From positions 1,364,001 to 1,428,000 of the forward strand of contig JAUKTV010000003.1 of assembly GCA_030549205.1 (NCBI GenBank): a stretch of DNA of 64,000 nt, given 5' to 3'. Below, one piece after another: positions 11,201 through 23,031 of this stretch (position 1 is the stretch's first letter; each line of letters begins with the position of its first letter). The position numbers and the translations under genes are program-made. The notes beneath the pieces are model-generated. The model was not told the DNA's origin, searched no databases, and saw only the letters and a program-made list of their open reading frames with translations. This DNA comes from Apiosordaria backusii. Taxonomy: Eukaryota; Ascomycota; Sordariomycetes; Sordariales; Lasiosphaeriaceae.

Positions 11201-11623
11201 CTTCCATTGAGAACCATGCCATCTTGGTGCCTATCTAATAGTCTTTCACAGTCCCGTCTCAAGTCACTGATAAAATCTTCAGTGACTCGGCTGAGGCTCA
11301 CGGAATAGCCTGCAAACTGGTCAAAACATTCGACTTCTTCCCTCTGATATCTATTCCACCCAACAGACCCCAGCAAGACGGTGCCCCGTTTCTATGGAAC
11401 TGCAGTATCCCGCTGACTGAGGATCTTCTGGACCCGGAAGCCAGTGATAATGACGCCAAAAAGCAGGAGGTGAAAAAGCTGAAAAGAATGGAGCTGGTAA
11501 TGGAAACCAAGCTTGGTAAGTACTTGCAAAATCACGCTCTATTTAACCAACAAACACTGATATAGTCGGGAAATAGGCTACGATATCGTCAAGGCTCATG
11601 TCTCGAAGGCATGGTCAAAGTAA
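8255..11623 (+). CDS. eight-exon protein kinase with unknown C-terminal region
   Basis: Exons read as 8255-8995, 9077-10185, 10247-10548, 10628-10756, 10823-10874, 10937-11193, 11252-11515 and 11577-11623; all phases agree, giving 966 residues. The N-terminal ~200 residues carry a GCRCPDC motif. The kinase domain starts with a glycine-rich loop QGSFGTV (~210-217), has the catalytic loop HFDLKPANILV, DFG in TDFGES, an APE equivalent in YAAPES and an F-helix SYDVWALA. All catalytic residues appear present, so it should be an active Ser/Thr kinase. About 340 residues follow with mixed strand-like sequence (for example WSFTPLYAF and LRPSEFILKW) that I do not recognise. The last two splice choices are the least certain; an alternative acceptor at 11565 would end the protein earlier. 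Confidence 0.8.
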
Positions 11624-11787
11624 TCTGCTCACGCTCTGACTCTAACGTTAGTAGTCAAGAAAGGATCATGTAACTGCGTTTACTTGAGTTGATTCGGGGC
11701 TTGGGGGTTCACCATAATGTATTAGGCTTCCTGCATTGCTCAATGTTCACTTGGACTAATGCCCGGGTTTCTTCCTCTTCAACTCTA
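11624..11787. other. short intergenic gap
   Basis: Between the kinase gene and a minus-strand gene fragment; nothing further seen. Confidence 0.4.
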
Positions 11788-12123
11788 TCAATCTCGATTT
11801 CGTGCCTTGCGCATCTCCAGCACCATATAGAAGCCCATTGTCATGGCCACCAGCAGGATAGCTAGCGCAGCGTATAGCTGCAAGTCCTGTGCTGCCCTCC
11901 ATATTTGAGCGTTGTCAGTGCTATCATTCGGCCGTGTCTGAAGCTGGAAAGTCGCGGTCACGAACTCGGTAACGAATCGGGCAGCTGATTAAAATTCAGA
12001 GTCGTTACAAAAACACAGGTGTTGTTACGGGGGCGGAGCGTCTTTGAAGAAGAAGCTGCTCCTCCTGCACTGGTATTAGTGGCTCAGAGATTCATAATTG
12101 CTGATTTGCGCCTTAGACATACC
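11788..12123 (-). pseudogene. 3' fragment of a membrane-anchored protein gene
   Basis: Reading leftward, exon 12123 to about 12170 (ending NCTKVDFQ) joins exon 11984-11788 through a GTATGT...ATCAG intron (11985-12122). The joined frame reads on through FVTEFVTATFQLQT to a hydrophobic helix (YAALAILLVAMTMGFYMV), then a basic tail RKARNRD and a stop. This looks like the C-terminus of a protein with one transmembrane anchor. Upstream coding (12200-12400) is broken by stops, and I could not assemble a start. It is either a decayed gene or one with exons I failed to join. The family is not recognised. Confidence 0.4.
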
Positions 12124-13033
12124 CTGGAAATCGACCTTGGTGCAGTTACCACCCAGAAGCTGCTGCGGCCTTGGCTAACATCAGGCTGTTTCGACAGGGT
12201 CAATTAGGAAAGCCACCGCTGGTTCTGGTCCGGCGTGAGACACACTTTATATGACCATGTGGCGGTACCGTCCACGGTTATTTGAGCCCCAAAGGTTTGA
12301 AGCAGCCAAGTATGAAGCACATGAAGGCTCACCGCGTACGTGAATGGCGTCTGGACTGACATTATGAGCAAGTGCCGCGATGACAAGGTCAGCAATGCGC
12401 CTCTAAAGAAACATATGGGAAGCGTGATATCAACGTCACGGCCAAGTGGCTATCATGATTAAGTAAAAAGAAGATGCTGAGGCATCCCCAAGGGGAGTCA
12501 CGGCAGATTGCACTTCGTTCGTCAGCTGAACGTCGATGGTGCACTGGATGCCTAACCAATAATCGCATTCAGGGGTACACCACCAAGACACAATGAGTGT
12601 CGCACCAAGCTCCCCATTAAACGCCGCCTCAGGAGGCAGCGACTAGAGCTGCAGGTGTGTTACAGAATGTTGCCCAAGACAGCCTAGTTCTGCCGCCCAC
12701 TCGACGACGCGACCAATCTTCTCAAAGTCGACACACATTGACCGTGCATAGAGAACACATCAAGCGATAAAGGCCTGCATAATATATGCATGTGTCCGAA
12801 CTCCATTTCCCCAAGATGGACCACCCCATGTCTCTGGGGTATGCGCGCGGTTATGGAGCCAAGTCGGTCTCTCAGTCTGATTCTGGCTGATTACCTCGAC
12901 TGTTGCACCAGGCTAGCAACAAGATAAGTTTTACTGTGTGCCAGTTATCACAGAGGCCGGGCTCATTGACCGGAACCTCTATGCTTCTCCCCAAACCCTC
13001 GTATATTATACAACACACCATACTAATCTCACG
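12124..13033. other. intergenic, no intact gene
   Basis: May contain further pieces of the minus-strand fragment at 12200-12400. The remainder holds no supported feature and includes the promoter of the permease gene. Confidence 0.4.
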
Positions 13034-15701
13034 ATGCCCGATGATATTGCGATGCGAAATATAGGCCATGACTGGGAAACTAGGGAGAACCGGCACCCGC
13101 TGGGCACAGTGTCATCCAATCATGGTCCGGGGCAGGTGAATAATGACACTGAACAGCGGCGAAGGGCCGCAGGCCCTTTCATAGAGTCACGAGTAGGGAC
13201 AGAAACATGCTATTCAGAAGAAAGGGGGACCGGGCCTCTGGGAGTATTCGACGTATTTTCCTTGATTGCGAACAAAATGATCGGAACTGGCATCTACACG
13301 GCTCCTGCATCGGTCTTCTTGCTTACAGGAAGTAAGCAATTGACTTTGGGCCTATTTGGAGTTGGATTCTTCCACTCACTTATCAGGTTGGTGAAATACA
13401 TTGTCTTTCTAATCCTGATAGGTTCATCATATGGGCGGGTAGAGCTAATAGAATGTTTACAGCACATTTCTCTATCTCGACTTTGCTGCCGCGTTTCCAT
13501 ACACTGGAGGCGAACTAGTTTATGTGAGGCCGCCTCCGAGATCAGTATGAAGTCTTCCTGAGCGCTTACCTTTCTACTGCAGATTTCTGAAATGACTGCT
13601 TGCTCTGGAAAGAGAGAATCGCCAGCCAGACAGAGAGCATCGAGCAATGGCTTAGGCCACAATTTAGACGGAGGGTCAGCCCCAGCGACAAATCCTGCAG
13701 AGGTTCATCGTTGGCGCAAGACTAAAAGGATCTTTGGTGATGGACTCCTGGCCTACGTGGCCTACTCCATCCTATTTATTATCTTTTTCAACTCCGGAAC
13801 CAACAGTATGCAGACTGGTCGCCTGATCCTGCTATGTGTCAATGCTGGAGATGTTGATGCGAACGGCATGACGCCCGATGTAAACCGGGATCTTGTCCGC
13901 TTCATTGGAATAGTGGTACTGTCTATTATTTGTCTTCTCCAATACTTCTCTCCATCTGTTGGCAGAAAACTGAATCGGGCATTTGCTATTATCAAGATAC
14001 TGACACTTCTTGCGCTCATTGGTGTCGCCGGCAACGCTGCCCGCACACGCACCAAAAATCGTGACAAGGCTGGGGAGTGGATCGATAAAGTTGAAAGACA
14101 CCCCCTGAGCTTTGCAAAAGCTATCCTCGCAGTGCTCTTCAGTTTCGAAGGTTGGGAAAACGCTACATTTGTGAGAGCTATCCTATCAAGATCAACATCA
14201 AGACCGCCTGGACTGACAGATCACCGCAGGTTCCTGGTGAGGTGTCCCGACACCAACACAGAGTCCTACAGAAAGGCTTCATCCTTGCTGTCCTAGTTGT
14301 TGGCGTGCTGTATCTGGCAGTGGTTTCAGCAGTGGTTAGTCATGACATACCCCGTTTTTCGCCCTGAGGAATCTTCCACTCGTATTAACCTAAGCCAGGT
14401 CGATGCACTAAGATGGACAGAACTAAACCAGCAACGGACAAATCTGAACTATGCGCCTATGGTTTGTCATTCCAGTTCTCATCATGTCCCCTATCGCAGC
14501 ATCGATAACTGATACTTGCCAGTTAACTGGTAATGGGACGGCTGCGCGGCGTGGCTGGGCTAACATGTCAGCTATCTCATCACTTGGCAGCTTGAACTCA
14601 ATCATATACACTTTTAGCAGGGGTAGGTTGTGCTAGTTTCATACCTTCGCCAGAGGTCCTCAAGTGCCAGTTTTCCACCAAGTTGGGCTGACGATATCGC
14701 GAATAGTTAAGCAAGCCATCTGTCAAGCTGACATTCTTCCTTGGTCAAAGATCTGGAAAAAGGATGACACCATGGATAGAGGCCGTAATGTGAGCGAACA
14801 GGAAACACGGAACCCTACCAACCCACAACACTACATTCACAAGGCTCCCCAAGGAGGGCTCCTCATTCACTGGACCATGTCTGTAGTCGTGATTGCCGGA
14901 AGCTCAGCAACACAGAACACAATCGAGTCCATTGGAATCCCAGGGTACATACAGACCTACGTGCACGTCTTCATACTTTGTAAGTGGCCCTTGACTCTGC
15001 TATCCAACGTTCGAGCGGAACAAAACACTGACGATGTTCTTCCGTCTACTGCCACAGTCGCACTGGCGGCTGTTTGCTTCAGGCTCCCCACACGAGAAAA
15101 AGCACTCGGAACCCCAAACCAGCGGCCGATAAGAAGCATGGTCCGTCCTTCAAAGCTTACAGGTTTTTTCAGCAAGTCAATATGGTACCTGCTGTGGTTC
15201 GTTTACATGGGGATGAATGTAACGATAATTGCTGTGGACCCGGTCCCACCTTATTCCGGGTCAGATGGAAGCGATGTTTCGTTTCCGGGCTGGGGCTTTC
15301 CGGCGATACTTTTCAGCGTCCTTCTTTTCGCAGTCTTGTATTACTTTGCATTCTTCTGCTCTCTGCCCCGGGATTACCGATCAAGGCAAGCTCCTGGGAA
15401 CGCTCCTGGTGAGGTTAAGGATGAGGTCCCCCAATGGTGGACATGGCATCCTTTCCAAGCCGCTGGGGTCAAAGCTAAGTTTGAGTTCGACGAGGACTAC
15501 AACGAGGGCCTTCCCCGTGTCTTTCGATTTGGGCGCCGATGGAAGGTGATCTACTCTATCGAAGGGGACCGTGACGGCGAGGAATATGGTTCCTCCAACA
15601 CTAAACAGTTTCTCTACTGGGTTTTTGGGGGCGACCGTCTCAAGGAAACTCCGCCGGAAAGGTTGTGGGAATGCTTGAAGGAACAGGTGCATGCTATTTA
15701 G
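13034..15701 (+). CDS. amino-acid permease, APC superfamily (MUP1-like)
   Basis: Exons: 13034-13386, 13463-13523, 13583-14170, 14230-14334, 14399-14461, 14523-14622, 14707-14979, 15058-15701; phases agree and give 728 residues. A hydrophilic N-tail of ~75 residues leads into TM1 with the APC signature NKMIGTGIYTAP. TM2-TM3 include LDFAAAFPYTGGELVY, and later segments include FFNSGTNSMQ and FSFEGWENATF, all typical of fungal LAT/methionine-permease-like transporters. The end is a cytosolic tail rich in charged residues. The protein should import amino acids across the plasma membrane; the substrate cannot be read from sequence. It is longer than yeast Mup1 because of its tails and an insert after TM3. 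The second intron donor is GTGAGG and several introns end in CAG or TAG. Confidence 0.85.
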
Positions 15702-16155
15702 GCAAAGTTGTCGCGGTAACCATTGGCGATCCACCTACCCCTAAAGCTTACCCCTGAGCCTACACCCGACAATATTCAGCCCCTGAAAGAGTGAAGAAAA
15801 AGCAATCCAGCATTTCCGGGGCATCCCCCCCTTCAATCTTGAATTCAATTTCAAAAGTGGTCACCATTTGCGCTTTAATGAAGGGAGCATGTATGTTTTT
15901 GCACAACCTTTGTGGGGTCATCGACTCCAGTCTATGACGACAACAATCATGCGTCATCGCAGCATCACGGCCGATGCCAACCAACAGAAAGCCGGCACGG
16001 AATTAGATAGGTACACACAAAGATCAAGAAGATCAACCAGTCAAAAATGGACTATTTTATGATGCAAGACGAACACTCCCGTCAAGAGCAGAAGGAAGAC
16101 AATACTGAAGAGAAGTACGACACTACCACTAGCAACAACGACAACGCACCTCAGA
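15702..16155. other. intergenic with a possible upstream ORF
   Basis: An ATG at 16047 opens a 67-codon Gln/Asn/Ser/Thr-rich frame that runs into the next gene in a different frame. It may be an upstream ORF or simply chance. Confidence 0.35.
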
Positions 16156-17220
16156 ATGGCCCCCAGTCTAGCACTCAATCCTCACGAAAGGATTCCACTC
16201 CTAGAGATCAAAACACACCACCCAGATCAGGAACCACAGCTTCCCATTAGCAAGACCAAAACGCATCCCACCCGCCCATCAGCCTCCAATCTGCCCAGCC
16301 CCTCGCCATCAAACAACACCGGCAGCGTATACTTCATCGGCACCGCCACAACTATTCTGTCCTGGCACGGCGCACGGATACTCACGGATCCGAACTTCCT
16401 CCACGCCGGCGACCACGTCCACCTCGGCCCAGGCGTGACCGCGGAACGTCTGACCAACCCATCCGTTGACATCGACGCCCTTCCACCGCTGGACTGTATC
16501 CTTCTGTCCCACTACCACGAGGACCATTTCGATCGCTTGGTTGAAGAATCCCTCAGCCGTCAATTCCCCATCATCTCCACCCCCCACGCCAAATCCTGCC
16601 TCACCTCCTCTTCCAAACCGGAGCCCTTTCAAAATGTCAGCGCCCTCGACGCTTTCGAGTCCCTCACCATGCCCATCATCCAGCCCGCCTCTACCAACCC
16701 TAGTGGTAAAGCTCCCCAAATCAAAGTAACAGCCATGCCCGGGAAACACGTCCCGCCCGGGCCCCTGGCCATAGCAAACGACCTCCTCGGCGCGGTCCCC
16801 CCTACCAACGGCTGGCTGTTGGAAATGGGGTACACCACCTCTTCTGAATCAGCCCAAAACACCGAAGTAGGCTACAGGATCTACATCTCGGGTGACACCC
16901 TCTTCATCGACGAGCTCAAACAGATCCCGGAGTGGCTCCAGGGGCAAAATATCGACCTGATGCTTGTCCACCTAGGCGGTACGACCATTCCGGGGCCAAA
17001 AATGCCGCTCTTGATGGTGACGATGGATGGCGTTCAGGGAGTGAAGCTGATGAAGCTGCTGGATCCGGATGTGACGATTCCAATTCACTATGATGATTAT
17101 GATGTGTTCCTTTCGGGATTAGATGACTTCAAGAAGGAGGTGGATGCCGCAGGGTTGGGGGACAAGGTGGTGTATTTGGGGAGGGGGGACCAATATCAGT
17201 TCCAGGTTAGGGGGTTGTGA
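16156..17220 (+). CDS. metallo-beta-lactamase-fold hydrolase (UlaG/RomA-like)
   Basis: Single exon, 354 residues. After a Pro/Ser-rich N-terminus of ~55 residues comes GSVYFIGTATTILSW, the first strands of the fold. The metal-binding motif HYHEDHFD lies near 117-124, a His in PGKHVPP follows, then the Asp in ISGDTLF and the last His in IPIHYDDYDVF. These are the ligands expected for the Lactamase_B_2 group, which also includes bacterial UlaG-like lactonases. No signal peptide or membrane segment is seen, so it is probably cytosolic. The substrate is unknown. An overlapping frame from 16047 precedes it, so the first ~50 residues are the uncertain part. Confidence 0.85.
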   Translation: MAPSLALNPHERIPLLEIKTHHPDQEPQLPISKTKTHPTRPSASNLPSPSPSNNTGSVYFIGTATTILSWHGARILTDPNFLHAGDHVHLGPGVTAERLTNPSVDIDALPPLDCILLSHYHEDHFDRLVEESLSRQFPIISTPHAKSCLTSSSKPEPFQNVSALDAFESLTMPIIQPASTNPSGKAPQIKVTAMPGKHVPPGPLAIANDLLGAVPPTNGWLLEMGYTTSSESAQNTEVGYRIYISGDTLFIDELKQIPEWLQGQNIDLMLVHLGGTTIPGPKMPLLMVTMDGVQGVKLMKLLDPDVTIPIHYDDYDVFLSGLDDFKKEVDAAGLGDKVVYLGRGDQYQFQVRGL

Positions 17221-17448
17221 GTATGGGATGGTAAACTGTACATAGGCAAGATGGTTGAGAAACAATGTTCTGATCAAAATCTGTTTCCTATAAGCTAGAA
17301 TTATTGGTTAAAATGGTGGTATCATAATAAAACTCCTTTCCAAGTACAAGTCATGGTCAAACAATCTGACCCCTTCCTTGTCTTGGTTTCTGGTTTGGTG
17401 TCGAGCTGCCAGACCAGAGCCGAGGCAGATCACCTTCATGCAGGCGGC
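17221..17448. other. convergent intergenic region
   Basis: 3' ends of the hydrolase (+) and PLAC8 (-) genes face each other here. AT-rich, no further feature. Confidence 0.5.
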
Positions 17449-17995
17449 TTAAGCCCTCATCGGCGCCTGCCCCTGATAACCCATCTTATCTGGCACTCCT
17501 CCATGCATAGCATCCCTCCGCTTCTCTACCTCCTTGTGAGACTGAATCACACCACAGCAAGGGCAGCAGCAGGCGACGAGGCAGTCGGTGCACCCGCTCC
17601 CTTCGATTCTATGCTTGGACCGGACTTCTCCGCGCTGGAGGCATTCGAGACTGTTGCACAACAAGTTAGTTCGTGATCGTGTTTGCGGAGAAAGAAGCCA
17701 CCGGGGAGTGTTACATCCAGCCCCAACCGCCGCAAAAGTTCAGCCCGCACCAGGCACATCCCCACATTCCACATCCGCTGGGGTTCGGGTTCGAGGGGTT
17801 CTCCAGAAGCTCATGGGTTTTGTTGACCACTGTACACCAGCGCGGTCAGCTATGAATGGATTATCGTCGTGAAGGCTTGGGGCACCTACAGATACAAGGG
17901 CAGCACCACCCCATCCAAAAGTGACCGCCGGAACAGCACCCGCAAAGGCCATCCTGCCACTCTCCCTCCTTGATAACTGTGTGCTGGTGGGACAT
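17449..17995 (-). CDS. PLAC8 family cysteine-rich protein
   Basis: Three exons on the minus strand: 17995-17890, 17829-17715, 17650-17449; 140 residues with all phases consistent. The two introns (60 and 64 bp) have GTAGGT and GTAACA donors and GCTGAC/CTAAC branch sites. It begins MSHQHTVIKEGEW and contains the PLAC8 hallmarks: a Trp-x-x-Gly-Leu region, WCCPCI near residue 35, a Cys/Gly/Trp-rich segment (GCGMWGCAWCG), then LQRGEVRSKHRIEG and the CTDCLVACCCPCC block. PLAC8 proteins are small, membrane-associated and linked in plants and fungi to cadmium or calcium transport and cell-size control. The role here is inferred from family only. Confidence 0.9.
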
Positions 17996-20161
17996 GGTGC
18001 TGCCTGGATAGTCTGTATCGGCGGTAGGCAATGTTATGTAAAGATGTCGGGTACGGGAGAGGTAGGACAGGTAATCTGGCAAGTCTTGCGACGTTGATAT
18101 TCTCGGCATCAACCAACGAAATTCAAGACAAGAAAGAGAGTCAACACCATGGGATAAGGAAAGAGCGGAGGGGCGGCGTTCATTTTAACTATCAGCTCAA
18201 TGTCAGTCTCTCCGTTGCACAGCAGCTGCTGCAACGCTGCGCCATGTTACTCGTTGGGCTGAGTGATAGCAAGAACATCAGACGGGAAAAGACAGGTCGG
18301 ACCCTTCGTCCGTGGGTCCTGGCGTGCGGCTGAAGCTGGGCTATGTGTCGTGGGGCTACTAAAAAGGATACTTCGCTGGTTAGTTAACATCGAGGCTTGG
18401 CTGCGGCCTAAGGCCTGGGTATCTCACCTTTTTCGAAATGCGGTCGGAAACAAGAGAGACCAGGTCGCACTTTTGCTGTCGGTTTGGTGGGAAATGTGTG
18501 TGCTGGTCTCGGCATGGCATTTTTTACGTTGTCCTCATTTCAGACCCCAGCACAGGGCCTGCCAAAAGCTGGAGAAAGCGTAGTGGCTGTTGTTGCGAAA
18601 GAGGAAACCGCTCACTTGCTGTCTCGGTTTTAAAGGTCGGTCGTCGGTCTTGTCAAGCGGCGTTGGTGGGCTGGAGCCTTGTGTCTCGGACTTGAAGAAC
18701 GTTGGATCGTCAGGAGATGGAAATGATCATTCATCAAGCTGTGTACTCTCATCTCGATGCTCCTTCGCATCAAGAAACTGTCAGCTTAATTTCCAGAACA
18801 CAAACTCCTTTAGCTTTAAATGTTTTGGACAGAATGTTTCCCAAACTTTGTTCTCTGTGCTGACCTGACCCTTGAACATCATGCTGGGGCTTGGCACTTG
18901 ATCCAAACCCACAAATGACAGAAGATCATTCAGGTCCTGTTCCCCAAAAATCGCAGCCAAGAACCGGCTCCGTGGTTTTTATCTTGTAGGCAAAACGAAT
19001 GGGCAACATACCCAACCTTTAAGAGAGAAAAGATGTGAAGAATTTCGCTGCCTCCAGATCACTTCTCGGTCGCTCACCCAAACAAACAAATCGAAGGCCA
19101 AACCACAGCTTTGCAGGGAAGCCGAGCGGATCACGGCCTCATCACCCCCCCCCCCCCCCCCCCTGCAAGCTAAGGTAGGGCTGTTGAGGTAGCGCACGAC
19201 CCAACCACTGTGCCAGAAATAGCCAGCCGTTGCCCCCCGCCGACTGTGCCACTTCAGCACTCAAAGTGAGACCCGACGACAGGACGACGAGGCTCAGATG
19301 GATAGGTACGATATCCCCTTGTCATTTACCCTGACACGACTGAGCCTCAAGCTCACATTTGATAATTCGACCGAATTACCTGCAAGAAGACGGGAAGATA
19401 TTCCCTTCGCGTAAGCACCTCCTTCATATAGACAAGGCTCCCTTATCGTCACTGTGATTATCCGCTGGGTTTCATAGGAGGTCAGTGAGGATTCATCTGC
19501 AGTGTGTGACACAGCATCCCCGAACCTCCAGCCGCACTGCACAATCAACGGAAAACACTCAACTCAAGTGCTACCATCTTTTTCATCCAAATCTTTCCTC
19601 ATTAATAAGGATGCATTTGCATACTCCGAAACATCAACACGATTATGCTATATTCAGGCTTTTGCCGGATCAAGACTATTTCGGACCGGTGAATGTGTGT
19701 CTACATGCTGATTCGGTCTCCGAATGACGGACGAACTTTGAAACATGTGAGGTAGGTATCTTTGTAAGACCTGGGATGGATTGCTAAACTCGTGTCTATC
19801 ATCTCATGACAAAGCCTCAACAAGGTCTTGTTATGCCATTCATCTTGGAGGAGCCTTGGATACACAATATATGCGTCCCTAGATCTTCACGAGTCTTCAA
19901 ATACATAATGATATGCACTCTTGCATTTTATTGAAGCACTTGGATGACCGTTCGCAGCCGTATCACAGGATAACCATTACTTAACAGCAATCACTACATG
20001 CGTATATCAAAATTGACTGGGCCTCAAATGTATGTCTGGATTCCTCCTGCCTCTCAATTACTTCCAACTCCCTTTCCTCTATCACCATCCCAAACTGTAA
20101 CCATCCAGATTATCCCTTGTACATGGACCCTTTCTCTTCGTTACTACTCCATCTAAGCTAC
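17996..20161. other. 2.2-kb intergenic region without a supported gene
   Basis: Holds short unrelated open frames only and a 19-base C homopolymer at 19145-19163. It includes the PLAC8 promoter and the helicase 3' region. Confidence 0.5.
19145..19163 (+). repeat. poly-C tract (19 C)
   Basis: Uninterrupted run of C in an intergenic region. Its exact length is likely to be unreliable in any assembly. Confidence 0.9.
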
Positions 20162-23031
20162 TTAAGGAGTCACCAGACTCCCAAGAAAACCCAACACTGA
20201 GACTGACCCACTACCAGGTTGTGCTGTCTCTTCCTCCACAAAACACTCCTTCTTCTCAACACCCATACCCATGACTTCCAGATACGCCTCTCGATCGATC
20301 TTGATGACAGGGGGTGCACCGAGCATGGCCTGCATTCTCACCCTCTGTGCCTCAAGTGTCCCTGTCCTCAATGCCTTAGGGGTGGGACTGATACCGTGAA
20401 TTGCGGAGTTGTCGACCTCCTGCAGATCATCATAGACTTCCGTTGGGCTATCCTCTGACAACGTGGGCGCCCACTCGTTGACCTCCGGCCCCTCCATATC
20501 ATCCCAGGCAATGTGTCCGTTCGAGGGGATTTGATCATTGGCAGCACCCGACACCTTGTTGCCGGCTTCGCATGCCGCATACACTCGCCCCAAGTGCTTT
20601 GACTTGTATCGCAAGTGGTCGCACTTTGGCATCAGCGGGTCCATCATTATAATCTCGCCGAGTCTTGCGCGGGTGAGGGCAACACACAGCCGGTTGGGGT
20701 CGTCCAGAAAGTCGGTGGACCTCTCCTTGGACAAGTCGAGAAAAACAAAGTCAGCCTCATGTCCCTGTGACACGTCGACTGTGCGTGCCTCGACACGCTT
20801 TTTTGCCCATTGCGGCAATTTCTTGAGTTCTTTCTTGTATTGGTTGAAGGCCGCCTTATAAGGCGAGATGATGAGAATGGTTCCCGGCTCCATCTTCTCC
20901 GGCTTGCGAAAATGAGGATCAGCAAGCAACTCCTTGATCCGGGCCATTACCCAATTGGTGTGGCTGGGATTCCAACACGACGTGCCTTCGGCTTTCTCGC
21001 CAAGTGATCTTCTCAAATGGACAATAAGACGAGGCACATCGCAAGGTTTGCCTCCGTTGAGTCGACTGATGTAGTTCCGCACATGAATCAAGGGCCTAGA
21101 GGCAACCTTGTCTGTACCTGACACCATCTTTCCATCATACCAAAGATCTGAAGCCAACCGGTGAAGACCTCCGTAAGCGCGATGGTTCATCAACAACTCG
21201 TGACGTATAGCACCGGCCCTGGCAGCGCGCTCCATCATAGAGACTTGCATCTGCTTCGCGTAGGGGTTATGAGATTCTGGACCTGCGGAGCCGACGTAGG
21301 GTACCGTTTGGCGGTAATCACCGCAGAAGATCCATGCGAGAGGGTTAAAGTTGGCGATTGCAATGAGGTTACACAACTCTCTTGCATGAGGCGACTCATC
21401 GAAAAACACCAAATCGGGCTTGAACATGCCTTTGAAATGTTTGCTCGCAGCAACAGGGGTGGTCGCAATGAAGTCTGCGTCGGCAAGAGTATCGCGGTAC
21501 AAGTTGTACACAAGATTGCGGAAGCGAAGGGGTACCACCAGGGCCTCATCCTGTCCAAACAAATCTTCCTCCATGTACTTGGTGATGGATTCGTACTTCG
21601 TGGTCTTGTGGGCCTCGTATCGTTCCCAGGCTGCTTCGTCGAGACTTGGCGCTTTGCAGCGCATGGTTGGTCCTTCTCCCGTGGCCATTATCTTGACAGT
21701 TTCAAGAAATTGGTTGGTGAAATCCACGTCTGGCATCTCTCGCATAGCGGCATCTTCGGCCTGATTCAGCTTTTCGCTGCGCTTCACCTCGAAGCCCCAT
21801 CCCTTCATCCGAATGATCTTCTTCTTCAGCCCCAACTCCTGGTACAGGCGGACCATCCGGTTGGCAACGTCATCCACCGGATTATTCATATCGACAATGA
21901 ACAGAACTTTGGCAAATTCGTTCCGTGACTTGCCAAATCGTATGATGGGTTCCGACTGGGCCATGGCGATTGTAAAAAGATTAAAGTGTGTTTTTCCAGC
22001 TCCAGGGCCTCCGGGTAAGATGCAAATGCCACAGGGAAGATGCTCAAACCCATGAAGATATGCATCTTTCTGCTGAGGATTAAGCATCTCGAACTTCCTT
22101 CCCAGAGGTGTCCCCAACCAGCCAGGTTTCTCGATCGCCTTCCTCATGTGTGGGAGCTTCTCGTAGACACTGACGTAAAACGCCGGGTTCTTGAGAGTCA
22201 CAAAGTAATTGAAAGCGTCGATTTGGCGATCCGTCGCATTTTGATGGCGGCCATAAAGCATCTCTAAAGCGCCGACTTCGGAATCCTTTGTTGCCTCGGA
22301 GGCATAGAGGTGGAAGTTGACCTTGAGAACATTGTTCGGAGTCAAGTGAAGGGCGAGGTCAGGAATCAGGTCCACCGTCGTCTGGTAATCGGTCGAACCG
22401 CGGCGAAGTACAAAACTTCCTTTGCTGGATGAGTTGGGCGATGAGTCAACCGGGGACGACGAAGTGGCTGTGAGGAGAACATTGCTGGGAGGTGAACGAT
22501 TGGGGCCAGACAAGGAGAAGAATTCCGGGTCGGAAGAAGACCCAGCAACATCGACGATGGGCTTCTTCAAGACATCATGAAACTCGGCGGTCGGAACGGT
22601 GACATGATAAGCTGCAAGCTTTGCCAAAGGTGATGAAGCGCTCAACCCCAGTAAGGCAATGGGATTCTCAATGCGCATTACATCCCAATAATGACTGAAT
22701 TTCCCGTCTGCAAAAGCGACTCTGACTTTGCCGCCGGCGCCTTGAGCAGGGATCTTGCCTTCGCCATGCAGACCTGGCTGGACGAGCAAAATGTACTCTC
22801 CGCGCTTTGTAGTTTGGCGGATGCGGGAAACGAGCCTGTTGAATAGGGGTGTTAGCAATTGGCGGAGGAAGAAAGATAAGTCGAGAGAACGCACCAGGCA
22901 TTGAACTGGAGATCCTCGTCGTTGATTCGATCGACCAGACGTGCGTCCTGGAGAAACTCGACTTCGGTACCAGCCTTGTGTACGCGCGCGAACTCGGCGA
23001 CAGAGTCGAAGCAGTACACTGGGTACGTCAT
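20162..23031 (-). CDS. superfamily 1 (Upf1-like) helicase
   Basis: Two exons, 23031-22895 and 22835-20162, 936 residues. The 59-bp intron (GTGCGT donor, TGCTAAC branch) is in phase and gives the start MTYPVYCFDS. Motif I is GGPGAGKT near residue 319, motif II FFDES near 521, motif III GDYRQT, motif V VDVSQGHEADF near 733 and motif VI LCVALTRAR near 770. This order fits SF1 helicases with AAA_11/AAA_12 domains, such as Upf1, Sen1 and ZNFX1. The N-terminal ~300 residues look like a separate domain, and the C-terminal ~150 are acidic and low in complexity. Motif II is DESP rather than the usual DEAA or DEAT. It should unwind nucleic acid using ATP; RNA surveillance is the likeliest setting but not shown. 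Confidence 0.85.

Noticed and set aside
16047..16250. 67-codon Gln/Ser/Thr-rich protein
   Set aside because: Overlaps the hydrolase out of frame and is low complexity; kept only as a possible upstream ORF.
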